From an uncultured Clostridia bacterium (lineage in GTDB: Bacteria; Bacillota; Clostridia; TANB77; CAG-508), in contig CALXQF010000023.1 of assembly GCA_944390505.1 (NCBI GenBank), positions 1-13,418 on the forward strand: a DNA stretch of 13,418 nt. Direction: 5' to 3'. Below, piece by piece: positions 1 to 6,708 of the stretch. Made by a program: the position numbers and the translations under genes. The notes under the pieces were generated by a model. That model saw only the letters and a list, made by a program, of their open reading frames with translations. It made no database searches and had not been told where the DNA came from. Numbering within the stretch: position 1 is the stretch's first letter; each line of letters begins with the position of its first letter.

Positions 1-40
1 CTAGGGCATTTTATAAAATAATATAAAATATTTTAAAATA

Positions 41-62
41 AAAAAAAGAGGCTAAAAGCCTC
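41..62 (-). terminator. Intrinsic terminator of the initiator tRNA gene
   Basis: Read on the minus strand, a perfect 5-bp GAGGC/GCCTC stem (plus positions 48-52 and 58-62) with a 5-nt loop is followed directly by seven T (41-47) and then more AT-rich sequence. It starts 6 nt after the encoded CCA end of the initiator tRNA, as expected for a single-gene tRNA transcript. Confidence 0.8.
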
Positions 63-67
63 AAAAT

Positions 68-143
68 TGGTTGCGGGAGATGGACTCGAACCATCGACCT
101 CAGGGTTATGAGCCCTGCGAGCTGCCAACTGCTCCATCCCGCG
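68..143 (-). tRNA. Initiator tRNA-fMet (anticodon CAT), CCA encoded
   Basis: The minus strand folds into a full cloverleaf of 76 nt including a genome-encoded CCA (68-70). Features that mark it as initiator rather than elongator are seen directly: the first base C cannot pair with A72, so the acceptor has the C1:A72 mismatch, and the anticodon stem carries the three consecutive G:C pairs (CAGGG-CTCATAA-CCCTG) needed for P-site entry. The D arm (GAGC/GCTC) and T arm (GATGG-TTCGAGT-CCATC) pair perfectly. The promoter lies at 160-188 and the terminator at 41-62, so it appears to be a monocistronic tRNA unit. Confidence 0.96.
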
Positions 144-159
144 ATATATCAATAAATTA

Positions 160-188
160 ATTATACTACTTTATAGGGTGAGTGTCAA
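160..188 (-). promoter_or_regulatory. Consensus sigma-A promoter for initiator tRNA
   Basis: On the minus strand a perfect -35 TTGACA (183-188) and a perfect -10 TATAAT (160-165) are separated by exactly 17 bp. The -10 ends 16 nt before the mature tRNA 5' end at 143. This is the strongest promoter-like sequence in the window, which fits a gene needed at high level in growing cells. Confidence 0.92.
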
Positions 189-292
189 TACAAATGTAAG
201 AATTTATTGAAATACCTCATCTATATTCTATTGAACTTTCTTTTAGCATCTTTGTATATTATATGCTTAAATTATATATTTATTCCCAAAAA

Positions 293-320
293 TTAAAAGT
301 CTATTACTATAGACTTTTAA
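293..320 (-). terminator. Hairpin, probable terminator after the acyltransferase remnant and comEA
   Basis: A perfect 12-bp inverted repeat (293-304 and 309-320) has a 4-nt loop. On the minus strand the 3' arm ends in TTTTAA and is followed by five T. It begins 8 nt after the stop codon of the small membrane ORF at 328. The stem is AT-rich and the T-run short, so termination may be partial. Confidence 0.6.
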
Positions 321-327
321 GAACTTA

Positions 328-714
328 CTACTTTCTTTTGAATAGTTTTTTGATATACTTTATTAAATAAGCTAATAGCACCATGAACCCAAAACATAGT
401 ATTGCATAAACATAGTTATTTAAATGAACCTCTTTTAATATAAGCATTGGAATTCTCTGTAACATATAAAGTCCAAATAAATTTTTTCCAAACCAATAAG
501 CTAAATTGTTATTTATCTTTATCTTCATAGAAAGCATAACGACGATAATCGCAAATAAGATACTTTCTATTTCATATGCAATTATAAAATCAGGATTCTT
601 TATTATAAGATTAAAAATGATGATGTAAAATAGATGAGAAATAAGTAATTCACCAAAATTTGGATAAACAATAAAAAATGCCAATAATAATATATTTTTA
701 TTAAACTGTTGCAA
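328..714 (-). pseudogene. C-terminal remnant of an acyltransferase-3 family membrane protein
   Basis: This is an open frame of 128 codons, almost entirely hydrophobic, with about four membrane segments and a basic end (KYIKKLFKRK). The stretch around residues 72-92, a W-F-G-K-N-L-F-x-L-Y-M-L-Q-R-I-P-M pattern, resembles the last part of integral-membrane acyltransferases (OafA/acyltransferase-3 type), which normally run to about 330-380 residues with ten membrane segments. The first two thirds and the catalytic His region are missing. The only in-frame start available is a TTG at 714 inside the last codons of comEA, closed off by an in-frame stop at 721-723, and no Shine-Dalgarno is visible. 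I infer a truncated gene left at a recombination junction. Translation by coupling to comEA is possible but undemonstrated. Confidence 0.5.
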
Positions 715-1369
715 AGTCTTTTAAATCTTCAAATTTTGCATCTCCAATTCCTTTTACATTTTTCAGTTCTTCTACGCTATTAAATTTTCCATTTTGCTCT
801 CTATATTCTATAATTCGACTAGCCAAAGATGGCCCTATTCCTGGCAATGTTTCTAATTCACTTTGATTAGCAATATTTATATTCACTTTTTCATTTGCTC
901 CTTTCTCTGTAGAATTATTTTCTACATTGATATTATCTCCACTTTCTATTGTAATATACTGTTTCTGTTCATTATTTTCTTTATCTTTTTGATTAGGAAT
1001 ATAAATTTTTTGTCCATCTTCTAATATATATGCTAAATTAATAGAATCTAAATCTGCTTCTTTAGTTGCTCCTCCAGCTGATTCAATTGCATCTGCAATT
1101 CTTGCTCCTTCTGGTAAAGTTAATACTCCTGTCTTCTTTACTTCTCCTGTAATGTGAACAACTATATTAGCTATTTCATCTTTGGATTGTATTTCATTTA
1201 CTTCTTGATTTATCTGTTCTTCATTCCCTGATATTAACATTTCATTAAGATTAATCATTGTTTCTTCGTTTTGCATTGTAAAAAAGCCATAAATTCCAAT
1301 TACAATTACTATTACTGCAACAATTATCCCTATTATTATTTTTTGTTTTAAATTAAATTGATTTAACAT
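701..1369 (-). CDS. comEA: ComEA-type competence DNA receptor (SLBB + helix-hairpin-helix)
   Basis: This is a 222-residue protein anchored by one N-terminal membrane helix (about 10-31). An SLBB domain follows (about 69-126, including V-H-I-T-G-E-V-K and the I-Y-I-P end). After a polar, Asn/Glu-rich linker (127-160) comes a ComEA helix-hairpin-helix domain (161-222) with the two hairpins L-P-G-I-G-P (175-180) and V-K-G-I-G (205-209). The family binds double-stranded DNA outside the membrane and passes it to the ComEC channel during natural transformation. No comEC or comEB neighbour is visible. The ATG at 1369 has a good AAAGGAAG site about 7 nt upstream. The last codons overlap the start of the acyltransferase remnant. 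No clear sigma-A promoter stands out upstream, but a dyad (1437-1448) and an 11-bp tandem repeat lie there. Confidence 0.92.
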   Translation of the reverse strand: MLNQFNLKQKIIIGIIVAVIVIVIGIYGFFTMQNEETMINLNEMLISGNEEQINQEVNEIQSKDEIANIVVHITGEVKKTGVLTLPEGARIADAIESAGGATKEADLDSINLAYILEDGQKIYIPNQKDKENNEQKQYITIESGDNINVENNSTEKGANEKVNINIANQSELETLPGIGPSLASRIIEYREQNGKFNSVEELKNVKGIGDAKFEDLKDFATV

Positions 1370-1416
1370 TTTATTTCTTCCTTTCTCATATAATATTACT
1401 AGAATTTGTTACTAAC

Positions 1417-1438
1417 TACTGATTTTATACTGATTTTA
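1417..1438. repeat. 11-bp perfect tandem duplication upstream of comEA
   Basis: The unit TACTGATTTTA occurs twice head to tail (1417-1427 and 1428-1438), 48-69 bp before the comEA start codon. It sits between that start and the TAGTTtgAACTA dyad, and the last two bases of the second copy are the first two of the dyad. Confidence 0.8.
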
Positions 1439-1450
1439 GTTTGAACTATA
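1435..1450. promoter_or_regulatory. Possible operator: TAGTTtgAACTA dyad upstream of comEA
   Basis: The 16-mer TTTAGTTTGAACTATA contains an imperfect palindrome, TAGTT-TG-AACTA (1437-1448). The identical 16-mer occurs at 4720-4735, and a close inverted variant at 4661-4676. Both loci are upstream of minus-strand envelope genes. Size and symmetry suit a small dimeric regulator such as a MarR-type protein, but no such regulator is encoded here, so this is inference. Confidence 0.3.
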
Positions 1451-1737
1451 ATTTCATTATTAGAACCATTATCTAAGGATTAAAATTTTTGATGAATTTT
1501 TGCGTATATCTTGCAATAATTCTCTTTTTAATATATATTTATATTTAAATTGATTTTTTATTTTTTTACAATTATATTCGTCATATCACAAAACCTTACA
1601 AAGCTTTTGAAATAGGCTTTATGATTTTTTTTGCTTTTTATATTTTTATACTACTAAAACATAAAGCAAAACAAAATATAAAAAATCTGAACTTTAAAAA
1701 TCTATGATGTGAATATAATTATATTAGGAGAATTCGA

Positions 1738-3120
1738 ATGAAAAAAATCTTTCTAAAATGTTGGTTACTTTTAATAGTTTTTTTATTAATATATAGTCTT
1801 TTATTTTCTATTTATTCTGTACGAGCTGCTAGTAATACTTCTACTGATATTACCACTTATTCCCCAGCATGCATTTTAATGGAATCAAATACTGGTAAAA
1901 TACTCTATGAAAAAAATGCTTATGAATCCCGTTTTCCAGCAAGTACTACAAAAATCATGACTGCCATTTTAACTGTAGAAAACTGTAAATTAACAGATGT
2001 TGCAACAGTTAGCCATAATGCTATATTTTCTGTTCCTGTTAGTTATTCTCATGCTAGTTTGCAAGAAGGTGAGGAATTGACCATTGAGCAACTTCTAAAT
2101 GTGTTGCTAATTCCTTCAGCAAATGATGCTGCTAATGTATTGGCTGAACATATTTCTGGTAGTGTAGAAGAATTTGCTAATTTAATGAATGAAAAAGCAA
2201 AAGAAATTGGATGTTTAAATACTCACTTTACAAATGCAAATGGTGTACATGATGACGAGCATACCACTACTGCTTACGATTTAGCTTTAATGGGACGTTA
2301 TGCTATGCAAAATAGTACTATACGCTCTATTGTAAAAAAGTCTAGGTGTTCTTTGCCTACTACTAATAAATATAGTAAAACTGATCGTATTTTTAATACT
2401 ACCAATGATTTAATTCGTGAAAATAATAGTAGTGCTAAAGATAATTATTATTATCCTAATGCAACTGGTATAAAGACAGGTTATACTACTGAAGCTGGTT
2501 CTTGTATTATTGCAAGTGCACAAAAAGATGGAATGGAAGTCATTGCTGTCGTTTTAGGTGGTGAAACTACCAAAGATGGTTTAAGTGAAAGGTATCTAGA
2601 TTGTATTAATTTATTTGATTATGCATTTGAAAATTATTCTCTTCAAACTGTTCATGAAAAAGATAGTGTTTTACAGCAAATCTCCATTTCTGGAGCAACA
2701 CAAGAAACCAAAAATTTGGACGTAAAAGTAAAAGATGAAATTCAAATTTTGATGAATTCTAAGGAATCAACAGAAAATTTACAACCAAAAATTACTTTTG
2801 CTGAGAATTTAAAAGCTCCTATTTCACAAAATTCTGTAATTGGAACAATTACTTATGAGGTAGATGGGCAAACCTATTCTTCTGATTTAATTGCAGGAAA
2901 CAATGTAATTGCTTCTGGAATATTACCTATTTTACTACGAATTTTATTAATATTAGTTACTTTGTACCTTATTTATTTATTACTAAGTTCCTCCAAGAAA
3001 TCGAAAAAAGGTAATCATTCTCAAAATACAAAATCATTTCAAAAAAAGAAGAAAAAATCATCTGGGAAAAGAAGTAAAAAGGGTGGACATTTTCGATTTA
3101 CACAATTAAATAATTTGTAA
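1738..3120 (+). CDS. Serine-type D-alanyl-D-alanine carboxypeptidase (S11 / PBP5-DacF family)
   Basis: This penicillin-binding protein removes the terminal D-Ala from peptidoglycan stem peptides outside the membrane. All three active-site motifs are present: S69-x-x-K72 (in P-A-S-T-T-K), S127-A-N129 and K246-T-G248. An N-terminal signal segment (about 1-30) precedes the catalytic domain, and a PBP5-type C-terminal beta domain follows at about 300-385. The end is unusual. Instead of the usual amphipathic anchor there is a true membrane helix (about 395-416), then a 44-residue tail with 13 Lys and 2 Arg, which should lie in the cytoplasm. The ATG has an AGGAG 7 nt upstream. The gene stands alone with a strong terminator behind it. 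It resembles DacF/DacB-type sporulation or vegetative enzymes, and I cannot tell which, so no symbol is given. Confidence 0.93.
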   Translation: MKKIFLKCWLLLIVFLLIYSLLFSIYSVRAASNTSTDITTYSPACILMESNTGKILYEKNAYESRFPASTTKIMTAILTVENCKLTDVATVSHNAIFSVPVSYSHASLQEGEELTIEQLLNVLLIPSANDAANVLAEHISGSVEEFANLMNEKAKEIGCLNTHFTNANGVHDDEHTTTAYDLALMGRYAMQNSTIRSIVKKSRCSLPTTNKYSKTDRIFNTTNDLIRENNSSAKDNYYYPNATGIKTGYTTEAGSCIIASAQKDGMEVIAVVLGGETTKDGLSERYLDCINLFDYAFENYSLQTVHEKDSVLQQISISGATQETKNLDVKVKDEIQILMNSKESTENLQPKITFAENLKAPISQNSVIGTITYEVDGQTYSSDLIAGNNVIASGILPILLRILLILVTLYLIYLLLSSSKKSKKGNHSQNTKSFQKKKKKSSGKRSKKGGHFRFTQLNNL

Positions 3121-3141
3121 TTTTGTTATAATAAAAAACAT

Positions 3142-3180
3142 AAGAGGGCTTATTGTTAATAAGCCCCCTATTTTATTTTT
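3142..3180 (+). terminator. Intrinsic terminator of the carboxypeptidase gene (possibly bidirectional)
   Basis: A perfect 9-bp stem GGGCTTATT (3146-3154)/AATAAGCCC (3158-3166) with a 3-nt loop is followed by a T-rich tract, TATTTTATTTTT. It lies about 25 nt after the stop codon. On the minus strand an A-run at 3133-3138 supplies T's a few bases after the stem, so it may also stop transcripts of the convergent LCP gene, which ends at 3267. Confidence 0.85.
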
Positions 3181-3266
3181 CTATATGGAATGTATCTTTC
3201 ATTCTGTTTTATTTAGTCTCTCATTTTTTCTATGTTTATTTCCTCAATACTAAGAATTCATTCATC

Positions 3267-4538
3267 TTATGCCCCAATAATAATAGTAATATCTGCATCT
3301 GTCTGATTTCCAGTAGATATTACTTGTGTATCTACTAATAATTTTATCTCTTCAAGTGCTGCATTTTCTACATTTCCACGGTTAATAATAACTGTTTGCT
3401 CGGTATAAGAAGTATCTGTTACATTAGAAACAGTGTAACCTGCATCTTCTAGTAAACTTTGTATTCTTTCTACCTTTGCACTGCTATTGCTACCATTAAG
3501 TAATTCAATATTAATTTGTTCTTTATCAATGCCTGATGTGTCAATACCACTTGTATCAATTTCCTCTTCATTTGTTGGATTTAAAAACAATTCATCTATC
3601 ATTTGTATCATTGCTTGTTCATCGGTTAAGTATACATATACACCATTTGTAAGTACTGATTCTCCTGGCAATTGTTCTGTTTTTAAATTATCTACATTAA
3701 ATTCTACTATATATGGAATATAATCTTTAATTGCATTAAAATCCAAATTAGTTTCCACATATTGATTAGCAATATCTATAAATTGATTGATTTTAAAAAT
3801 ATTTTCTGGTACTAAAGTTTGTTTTGCAAGTGCTGTTAAGAATGCTCTTTGTGTTCTCATTCTTCCATAATCTTCTATTCCATATTCATAAGGGTATGTA
3901 CTACCATCATTATTATGTCTAAATCTTACCAATTGTTCAGCTTTATCACCATCTAATACTTGTACTCCTGCTTTTAAATCAATATGTAAATTTTGTTTGT
4001 TATCATCATATTTCATATCAATTGGTACATCAAATGTAACCCCACCAATTGTATCAACCAACACTTTGAAAGCCTCTGTATCTACAATTAAATAGTATTG
4101 TACATTTAAACCTGTTAACTCATTAATTTCTGTCAGCATTCCTTCTACGCCTCTATACGAATATATAGAATTAATTTTGTCATTTGGTGTTGCTGTATAT
4201 TGGCTTGTTCCAATAAATGTATCCCTTGGAATTGATAGAAGTGATGCTTGTTGATTTTGTGGGTCATATTCTGCAATCATAATGGTATCTGTTAAATTTT
4301 GACTTTTACCTACTAATAAGCAATAAATTTTAGGTAGAGTTTTTACGGTATCCTGATTATGACCGATTGCTGTTGCCAGAAATCCTCTTAATCCTCCCCC
4401 ATTTTTATATACTTTATATGCAAAAATACTTCCTGCTACTAATATAACTAATATTAAAACTAAAACTATTTTCTTTCCTACACTCATTTTTTTCTTTTTT
4501 TTATCTCTTGTCTTTCTTTGATTTCCCAAAATATTCAC
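3267..4538 (-). CDS. LytR-CpsA-Psr (LCP) family wall glycopolymer ligase with LytR_C domain
   Basis: LCP proteins transfer undecaprenyl-linked teichoic acids or capsule to peptidoglycan on the outer face of the membrane. The 423 residues show a Lys-rich cytoplasmic start, a membrane helix (about 22-41), the LCP domain (about 70-245) and a C-terminal LytR_C domain (about 342-423). Polyprenyl-phosphate-binding features are visible: D84-T-I, S-I-P-R105-D, V-R205-F-R207-H and R226-M-R228-x-x-R231. A short tandem I-D-T-S-G repeat (327-336) links the two domains. The start is GTG at 4538 with AAGGA 5 nt before it. The internal ATG at codon 18 lacks a site and would remove the basic anchor. It has its own promoter (4564-4592), apart from the cvpA operon upstream. 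Confidence 0.93.
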   Translation of the reverse strand: MNILGNQRKTRDKKKKKMSVGKKIVLVLILVILVAGSIFAYKVYKNGGGLRGFLATAIGHNQDTVKTLPKIYCLLVGKSQNLTDTIMIAEYDPQNQQASLLSIPRDTFIGTSQYTATPNDKINSIYSYRGVEGMLTEINELTGLNVQYYLIVDTEAFKVLVDTIGGVTFDVPIDMKYDDNKQNLHIDLKAGVQVLDGDKAEQLVRFRHNNDGSTYPYEYGIEDYGRMRTQRAFLTALAKQTLVPENIFKINQFIDIANQYVETNLDFNAIKDYIPYIVEFNVDNLKTEQLPGESVLTNGVYVYLTDEQAMIQMIDELFLNPTNEEEIDTSGIDTSGIDKEQINIELLNGSNSSAKVERIQSLLEDAGYTVSNVTDTSYTEQTVIINRGNVENAALEEIKLLVDTQVISTGNQTDADITIIIGA

Positions 4539-4563
4539 CTATTTCCTTTTTACTATGTTTTTT

Positions 4564-4592
4564 AGTATAACAAACTTCTACAAAAATAGCAA
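4564..4592 (-). promoter_or_regulatory. Sigma-A promoter of the LCP gene
   Basis: On the minus strand a -35 TTGCTA (4587-4592) and a -10 TATACT (4564-4569) are separated by 17 bp. The -10 lies 25 nt before the GTG start, leaving a leader of about 18 nt that contains the ribosome binding site. Confidence 0.72.
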
Positions 4593-4664
4593 TAATTTCA
4601 CTAAATTTTCATAATTTCTATTATTTTTTTTAATCCTTTTAACAATTATTCTTAATTATAATTT

Positions 4665-4731
4665 GTTCAAACTAAATATATTGCAAAATTGCAACACTAA
4701 GGTCAATCGTTACGATATATTTAGTTTGAAC
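4665..4731. repeat. 67-bp element with perfect 17-bp inverted arms
   Basis: The arms GTTCAAACTAAATATAT (4665-4681) and its exact reverse complement (4715-4731) enclose 33 nt. Inside is a second small palindrome, TTGCAA-AA-TTGCAA (4681-4694). Outside, TTAACAAT (4639-4646) is mirrored by ATTGTTAA (4739-4746), so an outer imperfect stem may extend the structure. There is no T-run after it on either strand, so it is not a normal terminator. It lies just past the cvpA stop and upstream of the LCP promoter. It could be a tiny non-autonomous mobile-element remnant, a paired operator (each arm holds the TAGTTtgAACTA-type dyad) or an RNA-processing hairpin. I cannot decide from one copy. Confidence 0.75.
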
Positions 4732-4742
4732 TATATTGATTG

Positions 4743-5438
4743 TTAAAAAATTATTTCCAATAATAAGTTATGATGATAAAACATGCTTCCAAGCCATGAA
4801 TTATTGATACCCTCTAAAATTCCTGTCTGACTTATCATTGGACTAATAAATGAAATAATAGCTAAAATCACATAAATGATAATGAGAGCTTCTAATAATC
4901 CGTAAATAATACCTCCTAATTTATTGAACTGTTTTATAACAGGTAATCTAGTAATTAAACTAGCAAGTCCTTTAATAAATAGCAAAACAATTCTGCTAAT
5001 TAAGAATAATACGATTAATACTCCTACGTTGATTATAGTAACTGCAATGTTTCTGGCAGTAGCATCGACAATTGTATTTTTTGCTTCTGTTCCAGCATTA
5101 CTAACAGTTTCATTAATATAATCTAGCATAATATTAGACATATTAGAATTTTTTGTGTTTTCTTCTGGTGGAACATTTTCCCCTTGTTCTTTGTTTTCTG
5201 TACTTTGTTCATTGCTTTCTTCTGTAACCATTTGCCTAATTGCCTGTTCCAAATTTTCATCCCAATTAGTATTATCCACTACAAAATTAGCAATTGGTTT
5301 AAACAAAATAAAAGCAATTACTAAAGCTAATACAAAAGAAATAATTTTTAGTAAAGACCCTGTTAATCCCTTATAATAGCCTAGACCAATGCAAAGTAAA
5401 AAAATTACAATAATCACTCCATCAATTATCATTCCCAT
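4743..5438 (-). CDS. CvpA family membrane protein
   Basis: This 231-residue protein has the CvpA layout: two N-terminal membrane helices (about 6-23 and 28-50) joined by the family-typical G-Y-Y-K-G-L turn, then a soluble acidic, Asn/Gln-rich stretch (about 60-105), and two further helices (about 131-155 and 175-200). CvpA proteins are needed for colicin V production in E. coli and otherwise linked to envelope homeostasis; the biochemical role is unknown. It follows the DUF5711 gene by 58 nt, probably in one operon. The ATG at 5438, or the one two codons later, gives the usual N-terminus, yet neither has a close Shine-Dalgarno. The only strong one (GGAG, 5475-5478) is 36 nt away behind a hairpin. 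Confidence 0.85.
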   Translation of the reverse strand: MGMIIDGVIIVIFLLCIGLGYYKGLTGSLLKIISFVLALVIAFILFKPIANFVVDNTNWDENLEQAIRQMVTEESNEQSTENKEQGENVPPEENTKNSNMSNIMLDYINETVSNAGTEAKNTIVDATARNIAVTIINVGVLIVLFLISRIVLLFIKGLASLITRLPVIKQFNKLGGIIYGLLEALIIIYVILAIISFISPMISQTGILEGINNSWLGSMFYHHNLLLEIIF

Positions 5439-5487
5439 ATTTTTTCTTGAATATTTTAAACAAAAAATATTCTTCTCCTTTTTTCAT
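5422..5487 (-). CDS. Possible 21-residue leader peptide overlapping the cvpA start
   Basis: The ORF runs from an ATG at 5487 to a TGA at 5422-5424, ending 15 nt inside cvpA in another frame. The peptide would be short and basic with an aromatic core (Y-F-L-F-K-I-F-K-K-K). No Shine-Dalgarno precedes its ATG, and the strong GGAG at 5475-5478 is inside it. It could serve translational coupling to cvpA, or be chance. Real translation is doubtful. Confidence 0.2.
   Translation of the reverse strand: MKKGEEYFLFKIFKKKYGNDN
5450..5478 (-). promoter_or_regulatory. Displaced Shine-Dalgarno plus hairpin before cvpA
   Basis: On the minus strand AAAAAAGGAG (GGAG at 5475-5478) is followed by a perfect 8-bp stem, AATATTTT/AAAATATT (5464-5471 and 5450-5457), with a 6-nt loop. 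The cvpA ATG (5438) comes 11 nt after the hairpin. Folding would shorten the effective Shine-Dalgarno to start distance from 36 to about 14 nt. That this matters in the cell is inference. Confidence 0.4.
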
Positions 5488-5496
5488 TTTTTATAT

Positions 5497-6684
5497 TTAT
5501 AGTGAGATTAACTCTATTTTATCTCTATAAATCACACCAGCAACGCCATCTGCTATTACTATATTTCTAATAACTTGTGTTGAAATATATCTTTTGATTA
5601 GCCATCCATTTGTATTGATAAATTCAACTTGTGTTCCTAAATTAACAGCTATCACATTTTGATTGGAAACAACATTTTTTGCCACTTCCTCTACTGTATA
5701 AATATTTTCCTTTTCATTCCCTATATTTTTCATTTCTACTACAGTATTCGCACTAAATAATCCAGTTGATTGTTCTACTGTTCGAAAAACATAATTATTT
5801 AGTTCAATATCTGCAAAAGTAATTTTTTGGTTTTCGTCATTTAATGAATAAAGCTGTTTTACCTCACTATTTTGAATGCAATCAATTTTATCATCATACA
5901 TACATATTAATTGATCTTTATTTTGATATTTTATCCTTAATAATAAGCTATTTTGAGGTGCCTCATATGTGTACTTTGGTTCAGTCTCTTTTTCTTTTAC
6001 ATCTTCAATAGAAATTATCTTAATACTAGATTGTACTACAGTACCTGAAGTACTCACCTCTGCATAAGCAAGATTTTGGTTGTCTGGAGATATACAAGCA
6101 TCTACTGCAATAACACTAGATAAGTAGGACTTAAATAATTCATTTCCTTCATTATCATATGTTATGATTACTGATTTATAAGTAGTTCCTGTTACAATAG
6201 CACTTACATATCCATTTTGGTTGACTGTTACTTTGCTTAAATTTCCATCCACATTTTTTTCCCATACAATATGATCTCCAGATATAAGATATAATTTTTG
6301 ATTATTCTTTTCTCCAATTACTAAATATTGTCCTTCTACGTCATATACAGGATTGCTAATTTCTACTTTTACTTCTTTTTCTTGTTTGCCAGATGCATTA
6401 TATTGAAATAGTGTGTTTTCAGCTAAAATACAAATATATTTGCCATAAGGTATTACATTTGTATTAGAGTCATAGTCTATTTCAATCATAGGTACATTTT
6501 CTTCTGTTACATTCTTTCGGAAAACATATTGATCCATAAAATCACGAAATTGGTCATTAGTTTGATAAACAATTGTTACTGTTATGCAAACCACAACTAC
6601 CACAATAGCAATTACAATCATAATAATATTTTTTTTATTCACTTTCTTCTTTTTTTCTTCTGGAAATTCTACGATTTTTTTCAT
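5497..6684 (-). CDS. DUF5711 family membrane-anchored beta-propeller-like protein
   Basis: This is a 395-residue protein with a basic cytoplasmic start (E-E-K-K-K-K-V-N-K-K), one membrane helix (about 19-40) and a large outside domain. That domain is made of repeated short beta-strand units of the kind I-x-x-Y-x-x-G-N-E-L and V-x-N-x-N-V-I-A-V, suggesting a WD40-like propeller. I recognise it as DUF5711, a family of unknown function that often sits beside CvpA in Clostridia, as here. A role in an envelope complex with CvpA is inferred only from this pairing. The ATG at 6684 has a GAGGA-like site, somewhat distant (about 15 nt). A good extended -10 promoter lies at 6738-6766, with a hairpin at the likely 5' end of the mRNA. 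Confidence 0.75.
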   Translation of the reverse strand: MKKIVEFPEEKKKKVNKKNIIMIVIAIVVVVVCITVTIVYQTNDQFRDFMDQYVFRKNVTEENVPMIEIDYDSNTNVIPYGKYICILAENTLFQYNASGKQEKEVKVEISNPVYDVEGQYLVIGEKNNQKLYLISGDHIVWEKNVDGNLSKVTVNQNGYVSAIVTGTTYKSVIITYDNEGNELFKSYLSSVIAVDACISPDNQNLAYAEVSTSGTVVQSSIKIISIEDVKEKETEPKYTYEAPQNSLLLRIKYQNKDQLICMYDDKIDCIQNSEVKQLYSLNDENQKITFADIELNNYVFRTVEQSTGLFSANTVVEMKNIGNEKENIYTVEEVAKNVVSNQNVIAVNLGTQVEFINTNGWLIKRYISTQVIRNIVIADGVAGVIYRDKIELISL

Positions 6685-6708
6685 TTTTATTTAACTCTTC
6701 CTCTTATG

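Larger units (their letters stand above)
1370..1737. other. Divergent intergenic region between comEA and the D,D-carboxypeptidase gene
   Basis: These 368 very AT-rich bases must hold the control regions of both flanking genes. I see a perfect 11-bp tandem repeat (1417-1427 and 1428-1438), a TAGTTtgAACTA dyad at 1437-1448, and an inverted repeat GCTTTATG (1616-1623)/CATAAAGC (1660-1667). A TATAAT lies at 1714-1719 but is very close to the ribosome binding site and has no good -35. A 28-codon ORF (1621-1707, plus) could encode a small hydrophobic-then-basic peptide, but it has only a weak AGG upstream and I do not call it a gene. No convincing promoter could be assigned to either neighbour. 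Confidence 0.5.

Noticed and set aside
1621..1707. 28-codon plus-strand ORF upstream of the carboxypeptidase gene
   Set aside because: It has only a weak AGG before its ATG and very AT-driven codons. It is more likely chance in an AT-rich spacer.
3153..3338. 61-codon plus-strand ORF after the carboxypeptidase gene
   Set aside because: It starts inside the terminator hairpin, runs into the antisense of the LCP gene, and shows no ribosome binding site or family resemblance.
4665..4731. Intrinsic terminator for the DUF5711-cvpA operon
   Set aside because: The stem is strong, but no T-tract follows on the minus strand (sequence continues ACAAATTATAATT) and the 33-nt loop is too large for a typical terminator.
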